NCBI GenBank assembly: GCA_964575455.1
Contig: CAZNRX010000010.1
Coordinates: forward strand, 1-64,000
DNA from: SKLM01 sp964575455
GTDB taxonomy: Bacteria; Chloroflexota; Anaerolineae; B4-G1
Direction of reading: 5' to 3'
DNA length: 64,000 bases
The stretch's first letter is position 1. Each line of letters begins with the position of its first letter. The position numbers and the translations under genes were made by a program. Shown here one piece after another: positions 26,365 through 34,616 of this stretch. The notes under the pieces are model-generated. The model ran no database searches. It was not told the DNA's origin and saw only the letters and a program-made list of their open reading frames with translations.

Positions 26365-27870
26365 TTAAGGCCTACCTCCACTCTCCAGTTCTGATGCAGT
26401 CAGGTCCAGGAGATAGATACCGATGCCACCGACGTCCTGGCGTTCCAGCAGAGAGTAGCGGCTTTCGAACCAAGCGAGAGCCTCCCGCTGGAACTCAACG
26501 CTGTGATCCAGAGCCATCACCACCCACAGACGCTCAAAGCGGTCATCCAGCTCACCCTTGCTCACCAGCTGCCCTCCCCATATACGATAGACTGACTCTG
26601 ACTTGCGTGGATCAGGGTCACCTTGCAGCAAGAAATGGTCGAGATGATCGAGGTAGACGAGAAAGGGCAGATATGAGCCATCTGAGGTATGCAGTATGGC
26701 GTCGCCAGCGTCGAGTTGCTTCTGAACGAGCGTGGCTGCTTCCCGCATAGTAGGCTTCTGGTAATCGGGATTGACGTAGTATCCCCACAACGAAAGCATC
26801 ATCACCGCCGCTAAGCCAATGGCCAACCCAGGCAAGGGGTTCGTCCGCTCCACTTCGCTGACCCCCCACGCTATCAGGAGGATCATTGACGGCAAGCCTA
26901 TCAGCAGCGTCCGCTCTGGCAGAAAGATAGGTTGGACCTGTGCCAGGCCGAAGGGTCCTAGCAGGGTAATGCCGACCGTGAGCGACAGAAGCACCAGTGA
27001 ACGCCAGCTTCCGGAGCGGCGACGGATGGCCCACTTCGTTTCCCAAAGCGTGATGGCGAACGTTGACAGGCTGCACAACAGCGCCACAGGCATCACCTTT
27101 GGGGTGATGGAATAGCCGACGAGTAAGAGATGGATCGCGGTGATGGGAAAGAGTGGGTTCGGTCGACCCTTGCCAACGAGCGGGCGCAATCCTCCTAGGC
27201 GGCCTGGCGTTCCCCCCAGCATACTGGCTAGGTGGGGCGCCACGATGATCACAGCCCCCAGGTTGATCAGTATCATCTTGACCAAGGCGTCTCTTCGGCA
27301 GAGAAGAACGTAGAGGCTCATGGCGGCCAGAAGTAGAAAGGCGAACAGGTGTGTCGCAGCAGCCGCAGTTGCTGCCACACCCGTCGCTAGCCACCAGCCA
27401 GGATGACCACTCTCGACCGCCCTGTGGAAGCAGATCAGCGCCATCACGCCAAGGAAAGCGAGCTGGGCATACATCCGAGCCTCTTGCGAGTAGGCAACGT
27501 GAAAAGGAGCCAGAGCGAGCAGCGCGCTCGCCACTAGAGCGACCTTTCGATTGAAGAGAAGTGTCCCGAGAGCGAAGATCGCGGGCACGGTCAGCGCCCC
27601 CCACAACACAGAAAGCGCTCGCCCCCAAACCTCAGTCCCACCGGAGGGGAGCCAGTAGTGTAGCAGCAGGTAGTATAGCCCAGGGTGGCTGGAGTGGCCG
27701 GCGTTGGAGAGGATGAGTGAAGCTGGGAGCCGTGCGATGAGCATGCTGATGGCCTCGTCTAGCCAGAAGCTGTTTGACCCGAGCTGGTGTATGCGCAGAA
27801 CCGCACCGAGCGTCGTTATTCCCGCGAGTCCAGCCCACCATCTCCATCCAGGCCGTGTCAGTTGGGACAG
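26365..27870 (-). CDS. GT39-like membrane glycosyltransferase with probable CTG start
   Basis: 501 residues if started at CTG 27870. The first in-frame ATG (27744) would remove the family's catalytic loop. Reading upstream in frame gives a membrane segment and LGSNSFWLDEAISMLIARLP, including the canonical Asp-Glu pair (residues 38-39). Between that motif and the in-frame stop at 27889-27891 no ATG, GTG or TTG exists. CTG 27870 has GGAGG, within a long anti-16S match GGAGGTGATC, 11 bases upstream. CTG 27861 overlaps the previous stop as CTGA and is the alternative. HSSHPGLYYLLLHYW and YSQEARMYAQL are further family blocks. Acts on a lipid-linked sugar donor; acceptor unknown. Confidence 0.78.
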   Translation of the reverse strand: MSQLTRPGWRWWAGLAGITTLGAVLRIHQLGSNSFWLDEAISMLIARLPASLILSNAGHSSHPGLYYLLLHYWLPSGGTEVWGRALSVLWGALTVPAIFALGTLLFNRKVALVASALLALAPFHVAYSQEARMYAQLAFLGVMALICFHRAVESGHPGWWLATGVAATAAAATHLFAFLLLAAMSLYVLLCRRDALVKMILINLGAVIIVAPHLASMLGGTPGRLGGLRPLVGKGRPNPLFPITAIHLLLVGYSITPKVMPVALLCSLSTFAITLWETKWAIRRRSGSWRSLVLLSLTVGITLLGPFGLAQVQPIFLPERTLLIGLPSMILLIAWGVSEVERTNPLPGLAIGLAAVMMLSLWGYYVNPDYQKPTMREAATLVQKQLDAGDAILHTSDGSYLPFLVYLDHLDHFLLQGDPDPRKSESVYRIWGGQLVSKGELDDRFERLWVVMALDHSVEFQREALAWFESRYSLLERQDVGGIGIYLLDLTASELESGGRP

Positions 27871-29339
27871 AAGAGGATCACCTCCAGGTCATTGAAGGTC
27901 AATCGATCTACCGCGTGCCACTCCTGCTCCAGCCTCTTCAGAACCGGGTGCTCTTTTCCGCGCTCTTCCCACTCATCCACAGCGCGGGTGAAGAACACAA
28001 ACCAGAGACGCGAAGCGCTCTCGCTGACATCCTGCAGCCCTTCGACGGGCCAGATCATCATCGCGTCCTGGGTTGGGGGAGCCAGGGTGTCGTTGTGGGA
28101 CCCTGGCTCGTCGGGCAGGAAAGCCTGAGGCAGGTCGCGCGCATAGTAATGCATCGGCAAGTAGCTCAGCTTGTTGTCGTGCAGGATGACATCGTCAGTC
28201 TTTAGCTGGGCGCGCAGGAACTTGGCCGCTGGTCGAAAGGGTGAACGCGGGAACTCGTCAAAGGTATACTTGCTCGGCAAGGCGAGCAACGCCGCCAGGA
28301 CGAAGGAGACCAGCAGCACACTGCGCATGAAACGCGGGGCGCGGCCAGCAAGGATCACCGCCGCAAGGATGTAGTACGCCGAGGAGGAGAGGATGAAGCC
28401 GCGCGGCACAAACAACGGACGCATGACGTAGGAAAGGGCGAAAATGAGCAGGGGAGGAAAGCAGGCAAAGGTGGTCAGCAGCTGGATCCGCGCGTCCCGT
28501 CGCCAGCTACGCGCCAGCTCGTAGCACACGATAGCCAGGAACAGAATCGCCACGGCGACGGCCATCGCGAGCATCTTGCGCGGCACGGGAAGGTCGGTAT
28601 GGAAAGTGACCAGGGCCTGAACCAGTTCCAGCAACCCCGGTCGGGGCGTCCAAAAGGCGCGTTGGATCTTGGCGATCTGTCCCGGCACCATCACCAGCCA
28701 GGGAGAGGCGAGGAGCAAGATCCCCATCTGAGCCAGTATCAGGCGGCCCAAGAGCCGCCAGCGGCGCTGCAGAAGCAGCAGTAGATCGGCGCTGAGGAGG
28801 GTGAAGGCAGCGAGGTTATGGCTGTACATCGCCAGCGTTCCCGCCGCTATCAATCCAACCCAGTGGGGCCAGGCGCGGCGATGCCGATCCAGGTAGATGT
28901 GAGAGAAGAAGGTAAGGTAGAGCAGCAGGTTGAGGCAGAGAAAACCATACATCCGCAGCTCTTGAGCGTGGTAGATGTGGAACGGGGACACCGCCGTGAG
29001 CAGCGCTGCTGCCGCTGCGACAGGGACGTCAAACAAGGAGTTTGCCAATTTGAAGGTGAGGGAGATGGTCGCTATGCTGATCAACACGTTGAGCAGGCGC
29101 AGATGCACGAGGTGGGTGCTCACCATCGTCCACAGATGAAGGGCGAAGTAGTAGAGTGGCGGCATGGTGTCCGCTGCCGTGCCTTTCACGATCGAATCGA
29201 GATCGCGTCGCGCCAAGAAGAAGCTGAACGCATCGTCGTACCAGATGCCACGCGTGGAGAGAGCGATCATGCGGAGGAGCAGCCCGATGCCCATCAAGCT
29301 TGCCAGCAGCACAAGTCGGTTCCGATTTCCCTCTCTCAT
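27858..29339 (-). CDS. GT39-like membrane glycosyltransferase
   Basis: 493 residues. RGIWYDDAFSFFLAR carries Asp35-Asp36 where most relatives have Asp-Glu, a conservative change. MPPLYYFALHLW is the second-loop motif and YHAQELRMYGF the third. About eleven hydrophobic stretches, then a 120-residue soluble tail. The ATG at 29339 lies 10 bases after the upstream stop. The 3' end overlaps the CTG-started gene and contains its ribosome-binding site. This gene and the one after it share the same motif order, suggesting ancient duplication. Confidence 0.85.
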   Translation of the reverse strand: MREGNRNRLVLLASLMGIGLLLRMIALSTRGIWYDDAFSFFLARRDLDSIVKGTAADTMPPLYYFALHLWTMVSTHLVHLRLLNVLISIATISLTFKLANSLFDVPVAAAAALLTAVSPFHIYHAQELRMYGFLCLNLLLYLTFFSHIYLDRHRRAWPHWVGLIAAGTLAMYSHNLAAFTLLSADLLLLLQRRWRLLGRLILAQMGILLLASPWLVMVPGQIAKIQRAFWTPRPGLLELVQALVTFHTDLPVPRKMLAMAVAVAILFLAIVCYELARSWRRDARIQLLTTFACFPPLLIFALSYVMRPLFVPRGFILSSSAYYILAAVILAGRAPRFMRSVLLVSFVLAALLALPSKYTFDEFPRSPFRPAAKFLRAQLKTDDVILHDNKLSYLPMHYYARDLPQAFLPDEPGSHNDTLAPPTQDAMMIWPVEGLQDVSESASRLWFVFFTRAVDEWEERGKEHPVLKRLEQEWHAVDRLTFNDLEVILFCPN

Positions 29340-29349
29340 TGGCTGCTCC

Positions 29350-30495
29350 TCAGTTGGTCGGAAGGAAGCTATCCTTGTAGACGAAGGCCACTGTGAAGAT
29401 CCAGAGCAATGCGTAGTTCAGCGCACGGTGCTGCCGCTGCTCTGCGCCGAAGTCCAGCACAGCCACAACAAGGCCAGCCGTTATCCGTGAGAGACCCAGC
29501 GGGTCAAGGACGTTGGAGGTGGGCAAGAAGGGGAAGATCGAGGCGTTCATCAGCAGGGCCCAGATGATGGGAGAGTTGGATCCGCGAGCGAAGCTGTGTA
29601 GAGCTGCAAAGATCGAGAGCATGGCAGGCGCAAGCGCCATAGGCACAACCAGGAGCGACATCACGACGAAGGCGGTTGGATTGACGGAAGCCATCAGCCA
29701 CCAACCACGGAAGGGAACGGTCTGGAATGGTGTGGACAGGGCTCCGCCGGATCCTACGCCCCACTCTCCGAGCCAAAGCCAGAGCGCGACTTGCCAAGCG
29801 ACGAATGGGGTGAACACGACAGACACCCAGACTAGCCCCTCACGCCATCGTCGCTGCCCTAACATATAGAGGGCATACCCTATTGGAAACAGCAGGGTGA
29901 CCTCCCGCGTGAGCGCGGCTAAAGCGAAGGCGGCTCCGCTGCTTCGAGGCTGGCCGCGCAAGAAGGCCAGGACCCCAACCTGGACGAGCAGGTAGGCCAG
30001 GGGTTCGGTGAGGTTCAGGCGTATGGGCATGAAAAGCCCAATGAAGAGCCCATACGTCATGGCGTACCAGCGATTCACGCTGTGCTGCGCCAGAATAGCT
30101 TCTGTCACTGCTGTGCCGGTGGGCAGAGCGATCAAGTTGACTATGATGAGCGTCCATGGCAGCAGCTCGGGGATGCCGAGCGAGAGCATTCGGGCGATGA
30201 CGGGATAGAGTATGCGCTGGTACCGATAGGCCGGCGCGTCCAGGTAGGGTGCCGCGTTCAGAGGATGATGAGCGATCTGATAAGCGAACTGGCCGTCGTA
30301 GCCTAGAGAGCTGTTCGACGCAAGGGGATCAAATGCCTTACCCCTGATAACGAACGACATTGGGTCCCAATTATGCCCCATCAGCGTGATAGCTGCGTAG
30401 ATGAGCGAGCAGAGCAACACAACGTGCCACGGGCGCAGACGATTCCGCGCGTCTCGCAGCCTTGCATAGCAGGGAAGGGCGATGGGTCTCAGCAT
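29350..30495 (-). CDS. polytopic membrane protein, probable glycosyltransferase
   Basis: 381 residues from ATG 30495, which overlaps the preceding stop as TAATG; the frame continues upstream only inside the neighbour. DPMSFVIRG, LGYDGQFAYQIAHHP and PAYRYQRILYPVIARML are motifs I associate with a family of unassigned multi-membrane proteins in glycan clusters of Chloroflexota and Actinobacteria. About nine hydrophobic stretches and no large soluble tail. The acidic GYDGQ loop may play the part of the GT-C catalytic loop, but this is inference. Confidence 0.68.
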   Translation of the reverse strand: MLRPIALPCYARLRDARNRLRPWHVVLLCSLIYAAITLMGHNWDPMSFVIRGKAFDPLASNSSLGYDGQFAYQIAHHPLNAAPYLDAPAYRYQRILYPVIARMLSLGIPELLPWTLIIVNLIALPTGTAVTEAILAQHSVNRWYAMTYGLFIGLFMPIRLNLTEPLAYLLVQVGVLAFLRGQPRSSGAAFALAALTREVTLLFPIGYALYMLGQRRWREGLVWVSVVFTPFVAWQVALWLWLGEWGVGSGGALSTPFQTVPFRGWWLMASVNPTAFVVMSLLVVPMALAPAMLSIFAALHSFARGSNSPIIWALLMNASIFPFLPTSNVLDPLGLSRITAGLVVAVLDFGAEQRQHRALNYALLWIFTVAFVYKDSFLPTN

Positions 30496-31721
30496 TATTT
30501 CCTTACTGTGGGTTGGAACTGCGCGTCCTGTCGGGTCATCAGATGCACGAAAAGCATGAGCATAGGAAACGGGAGATAGACCGGGGCCGTCTCGTAGTTG
30601 CCCTGTACCGTGGTCAGGAAGATGATCCACTGTCCTACACAGAGCGTAGCCTCAGCGCTGACCACAGCCCAACGTGCTCGCTCGCCGAGGTGATCTCTTA
30701 GACGAGCGAACCAGGCGAAGAGGGGCAAGAGCAGCATTGTGTAGTGGGTCGTGGCTGTGCGAGGGGCAATGAAGTGCGTCAGGATCATGTAGAGCCCTGT
30801 TGTCCACAGAAACCCATCCCATCCGGCTCCTCGCCGTCGCCAAGCCTCCCACAGCGCATAAGCCGAGAACGCTCCGACCCCAACGATCTCTGGCGCCGGT
30901 CCCATTCCCAGGAAATGGCGGAGGACGATCCAGGTCAGTGAGCGATAGTTCGCCACGCCTGTCACCGTGTCGTAGTTGCGTACATCGTCGGCGAAATCGA
31001 CGAGCCAGCTGGGCACGAGCAGGAAGGAGACGCCGACCAGTAGGATCATCGCCAGGACGAAGCCTTGCCATACTTGCCACCGCCCATGCCAGGCGGTCCA
31101 CCACAACACCCAGGGTATCAGCAGGAAGCTCATCTGTGGCTTGATCGTGGCGACAGCCAGTACCGCCCCTCCCAGGCCGTCTAGCTCCTTCAGCATCAAC
31201 CAGATGCCAGCTATCAGCGCGAAGAAGACGAGGGTGGCCATCTGTCCCAGGATGACGGCTCGAGCGTGGGGATAGTTCAGGAGGGCCCATACGAACGTCC
31301 CTCCCCACAGCCAGGTTGGGGGGCGCCAACCGGCTACACGGGCCGTCAGAGCTACGCCCGCCAGGAGCGTGTAGATCATCAGCGTCATCCAGATGGCCTG
31401 TACGAGGGGGTAGGAGTGGACGAAGCACAGAGGCCAGAAGAGGAACAAAGCATATAGCGGATAGGAGTAGGCGGCCTTGTCCTGGCCCGGTTGCGCCGGG
31501 TGTCCCCAGATTCCGCGCTGAGTGCGCAGCGTGACCTCATCCGAATACGGGTTCTCCCCTGTCCGGATCAGGGCACAGCCATTGGCCCAGCGGGAGTAGA
31601 AGTCATTGCCGCCCGGCGTCTGGGAGGTGAACGTGCGATAGGTGACCCAGCTCTGTCCCGCTGTCAAGGCTATCATGAGAAGGGCGATCAAGCCCCACCT
31701 GAGCCAGGGGCTTAGCCTCAT
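30495..31721 (-). CDS. GT87 family (DUF2029) membrane mannosyltransferase-like protein
   Basis: 408 residues. GGNDFYSRWANGCALIRTGENPYSD is the diagnostic first loop of DUF2029/GT87, with Asp as presumed catalytic base, followed by AAYSYPLYALFLFWPL. About ten membrane segments. Characterised relatives are polyprenyl-phosphate-mannose-dependent alpha-1,2-mannosyltransferases. The substrate here is unknown. ATG 31721 overlaps the previous TGA as TGATG. The gene lies between an unclassified membrane protein and a GT39-like protein in one operon. Confidence 0.82.
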   Translation of the reverse strand: MRLSPWLRWGLIALLMIALTAGQSWVTYRTFTSQTPGGNDFYSRWANGCALIRTGENPYSDEVTLRTQRGIWGHPAQPGQDKAAYSYPLYALFLFWPLCFVHSYPLVQAIWMTLMIYTLLAGVALTARVAGWRPPTWLWGGTFVWALLNYPHARAVILGQMATLVFFALIAGIWLMLKELDGLGGAVLAVATIKPQMSFLLIPWVLWWTAWHGRWQVWQGFVLAMILLVGVSFLLVPSWLVDFADDVRNYDTVTGVANYRSLTWIVLRHFLGMGPAPEIVGVGAFSAYALWEAWRRRGAGWDGFLWTTGLYMILTHFIAPRTATTHYTMLLLPLFAWFARLRDHLGERARWAVVSAEATLCVGQWIIFLTTVQGNYETAPVYLPFPMLMLFVHLMTRQDAQFQPTVRK

Positions 31722-33781
31722 CAATGGCTCCTCAGGCGGTACAGCTCGTAGGCAGAGCCGAAGCTCTCGGTCAGGCTCATGTGCTTCGTCTTCAGGTCAT
31801 CCAGTGTCTGCACGTCCGACGGCGTGACAGGATCGAACTCCGCCTCCAGAATGTGATCCAGCCCCGCCTGGTGGAGCAACACGTGCGTGACCCCGTCCGC
31901 GCGCCAGGCGCTGGCGATGGCCTCGCTGTCGTGCCCATAGAGGTGGATGGTGTGCAGCCAGCGGTCTAGCAGCGCGTCGGGGCGACAACGCCTTCGGTGA
32001 TGCCTTCGGTTTGCCGTACAATGATAGCTGCGCGGTTCCCACAGGAAGAGGACCACGCTGTCCTCGTCCAGGGTCTCATTGACGTATTCGATAGCGGGGT
32101 AGTACCATCCTAGCCTTCGCTTGAGGTAGCTATCCCGTGATTCCATGCCCAGGTTCACGGGCAAGGGATCAGCCTGGAGGAAGTCGCCGATGCCGGAGAA
32201 GAGCGACAGGGCCAGCGTCAGGCTTATGACGGCTCGAACCAGCCAGTCGAGGGCCAGCTGTGGGGGCTGGACGGCTCTTAGCCGATCCAATGCAGCGCCA
32301 CCCAGGACCGCCACCGCGCCGAAGGTCAGAAAGAGGAACCTCGTCCTCAAGAGCAGTGCCGTGCGGGCCAGCCCATTGAGCCACAAGCCATAGCCCACGG
32401 CGAAGAACAGGAGAAGATGGCCGACCGTTCCACGATCCTTGCGAGTCAGCTTTCGCCAAACAACGAGGAGAAGGGGCAAGCTGGGCAGCAAGAGTGGGCC
32501 GATGGTCGCTTCATAGAGGTTAGTACCCTCGGTGCCCAGGATTGTCGCCTCCAACGGGGCGGTCAGGAGTCGCCAGGGGGCGGTGGTTGCCAGCCCAGTC
32601 CCGGGCCTGTCGTACCACCAACTGCGCCACTCGTCCCAATAGACACCGTGGGACAGGAAGAAGGGGTACACCGGGTTGCCGGTCGTCAGCCAGTTCTCCA
32701 GCGTCCAAGGCAGGGCGACGAGGATTGCGGGGATTGCTACAAGCGCCAGGCGTCCAGCGATCACTCCAATGCTCCTACGACGCGACACCCACACCAGGCT
32801 CACCCCCAGAGCGCCGGCTATAGCGATGGCGGTGTATTTCACGCCGCCGCAAAGCCCACAGAACAGCCCCAGCAGCAGAAGCCACGCCCTGCTTGTCCCC
32901 TCGCGGGCCTGTGACTCGCGCCAGCGAAGGAAGACATACAACGTCGCCGTGGCGTAGAACAGGAGCGTCGCATCCACGTAGGCCTTACTCATCAAGGAGA
33001 GAAGTGTGGGGACTGACAACAGCAGGGCAGCCGCCAACCAGGCTGCGTCTTCACCAAAAGCGCGTCTCCCCAGCGATATCGTGATAGCCAGTGCCATCAC
33101 CCCGTACCCAAAGTGCAGCAGGGGTGCTACCCGCTCCCCCACCAGCAACAGCCCGAGCGTGAACTGCATCTCCGCCAACTGTGGGAAGCCCAGATAGGGC
33201 AGGTCAATGGGGTGGACGATCCGCCCAGCCTCTATGAAGAGGCGTGGGCCGGTCAGGTGGTAGACCAAGGTGTCCCAGCCGGTGGGCGGCGCCAGAGCTA
33301 GGAAGAAGCTCAGCAGAAGGCTAGCACACCCGTACACGGCCACCCAACGCTTGAAGCCGCTCGTCATATCGGGCAGTCGAACGGCTTTCGTGTCGAGCAG
33401 AGATGGGCGCAGGCGGGGCCAGAGCAATGTCCCGAGCGCCAGGAGCAGCCCCCACATGACGATTGGTTTCAGGAGGCCCAGCAGGCCCAAGCCCAGGACC
33501 GCCAGGGAGAGAAGGCCCAACCCCAGCCCCGCTGAGAGCGCGAGCCGCGTCAGGGGGTGCTCATCATCCAGCAGTCCCCCCACCACGCGCTGCCCCAGGG
33601 AGGCTCCTATCCACGTGACGCCAAGCCAGGCTGCAATGCCCGAGGTTGAACGCCACAGACCCTGGAGGATTCTTCTGTCAAACGGCTTGTGGACCCAGAA
33701 GTAGGCTGCAACAATCGAAAACAGCCAAAGGATCACGAGAGCAGCCCTCGCGATCTGTTTGGAGGGAGTCTGCCGGCTCAT
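31721..33781 (-). CDS. large GT39-like membrane glycosyltransferase
   Basis: 686 residues. About fourteen hydrophobic stretches. The catalytic loop comes late: PTGWDTLVYHLTGPRLFIEAG around residues 166-186, then LPYLGFPQLAEMQFTLGLLL. This WDxLxYH...P arrangement marks a subgroup of PMT-like proteins with extra N-terminal membrane helices. The C-terminal 150 residues are soluble. The start is 31 bases downstream of the methyltransferase stop. Confidence 0.75.
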   Translation of the reverse strand: MSRQTPSKQIARAALVILWLFSIVAAYFWVHKPFDRRILQGLWRSTSGIAAWLGVTWIGASLGQRVVGGLLDDEHPLTRLALSAGLGLGLLSLAVLGLGLLGLLKPIVMWGLLLALGTLLWPRLRPSLLDTKAVRLPDMTSGFKRWVAVYGCASLLLSFFLALAPPTGWDTLVYHLTGPRLFIEAGRIVHPIDLPYLGFPQLAEMQFTLGLLLVGERVAPLLHFGYGVMALAITISLGRRAFGEDAAWLAAALLLSVPTLLSLMSKAYVDATLLFYATATLYVFLRWRESQAREGTSRAWLLLLGLFCGLCGGVKYTAIAIAGALGVSLVWVSRRRSIGVIAGRLALVAIPAILVALPWTLENWLTTGNPVYPFFLSHGVYWDEWRSWWYDRPGTGLATTAPWRLLTAPLEATILGTEGTNLYEATIGPLLLPSLPLLLVVWRKLTRKDRGTVGHLLLFFAVGYGLWLNGLARTALLLRTRFLFLTFGAVAVLGGAALDRLRAVQPPQLALDWLVRAVISLTLALSLFSGIGDFLQADPLPVNLGMESRDSYLKRRLGWYYPAIEYVNETLDEDSVVLFLWEPRSYHCTANRRHHRRRCRPDALLDRWLHTIHLYGHDSEAIASAWRADGVTHVLLHQAGLDHILEAEFDPVTPSDVQTLDDLKTKHMSLTESFGSAYELYRLRSH

Positions 33782-33807
33782 GGGTGCTTCTCCTGCGGCT
33801 CCGTGTT

Positions 33808-33833
33808 GCAGATCAACATTCGCAGATCAACAT
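33808..33833. repeat. short tandem direct repeat at the methyltransferase stop
   Basis: GCAGATCAACAT occurs at 33808-33819 and 33822-33833, a 14-base period. On the minus strand the repeat spans the last codons and the TGA stop of the methyltransferase gene. Confidence 0.7.
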
Positions 33834-34616
33834 CCTGCGCAACCCGATCCAGGGCATCAGGGAATGTCTAAGGCGATCCTCGAGCCCTTTACCCCATCTG
33901 AGCAACCATTCTGGCCCGGCTGGCACGAGGACATTCGTCTCCCCATACGTTATGTGGAAGCCAGCGCGCTCCACCATCTCTACCAACCTATTATAGCGAA
34001 TGAACCTGTGGGGCCCCTCTGAGTGGTGCAGTCCTGTGATGGCTGCCAAGGCGTGGACCGGTTCCCAGAGGACGTTGGGTGTGCTTAGGACCATCGTTCC
34101 CCCAGGTCTGGTCACTCGAGCTAACTCTGTGAGCAGTGCCTGGGGGCGGGAGACGTGTTCAATGGTCTCGAGAAACAGGACCACGTTGAACGTTTCTCTC
34201 TCAAGAGGAAGGGCGTAGTCTGTCATGTGAAGCCATCTGACGTCCTCCAGACCGGCCTCCTCCAGTTGCTTCCGACATATCTCCCCCATCTTGTGGGAGA
34301 CGTCGACACAGGTCCCCGTTCTGACCTTTCCCTTCTGGTAGAAGAAGGCCATGCCTTCCCCGGTCCGAGAAAACAGTTCGAGTACGTCAGCATTGTCCGG
34401 CAGGTCGGCAAGGCGTAGGGCATCCGTGAAGCGACGGAAATGAGAGTGTGCCGCTTCGTTCACTTCGTCGTAGTGCTCTGCCAGGCTGTCATAGTGCGCC
34501 TCGACGTCAGCGAGCGTCCAGTCGGGCTGCGTCAGGTAGCGAATCTCGTTTCCGATTCTCCCCAGGAAGCCGGGGATAGGCGGCGTCCCGGGGACAGACG
34601 ACGTCCCTTTGCTCAT
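33813..34616 (-). CDS. class I SAM-dependent methyltransferase
   Basis: 267 residues. The Rossmann motif I is degenerate (VLELFSRTGEGMAFF around residues 78-92; the usual GxGxG is SRTGEG). Motif II lies at TGTCVDVSHKM. FNVVLFLETIEHVSRPQALLTELARVTRPGG gives motifs IV and V and the typical post-motif of UbiE/Coq5-like enzymes. Likely methylates a small molecule or sugar rather than protein, judged from its glycan operon. The ATG overlaps the upstream stop as ATGA. The C-terminus contains a 14-base duplication that creates its last codons. Confidence 0.85.
   Translation of the reverse strand: MSKGTSSVPGTPPIPGFLGRIGNEIRYLTQPDWTLADVEAHYDSLAEHYDEVNEAAHSHFRRFTDALRLADLPDNADVLELFSRTGEGMAFFYQKGKVRTGTCVDVSHKMGEICRKQLEEAGLEDVRWLHMTDYALPLERETFNVVLFLETIEHVSRPQALLTELARVTRPGGTMVLSTPNVLWEPVHALAAITGLHHSEGPHRFIRYNRLVEMVERAGFHITYGETNVLVPAGPEWLLRWGKGLEDRLRHSLMPWIGLRRMLICEC

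Noticed and set aside
26618..27628. 336-codon open frame on the minus strand
   Set aside because: It lies in another frame of the GT39-like gene at 26365-27870, has no membrane segments or family motif, and has the Arg/Gly-rich composition of an out-of-frame shadow.
27744..27744. ATG as the start of the GT39-like gene
   Set aside because: It would remove the first membrane segment and the catalytic Asp-Glu loop that reads in frame directly upstream.
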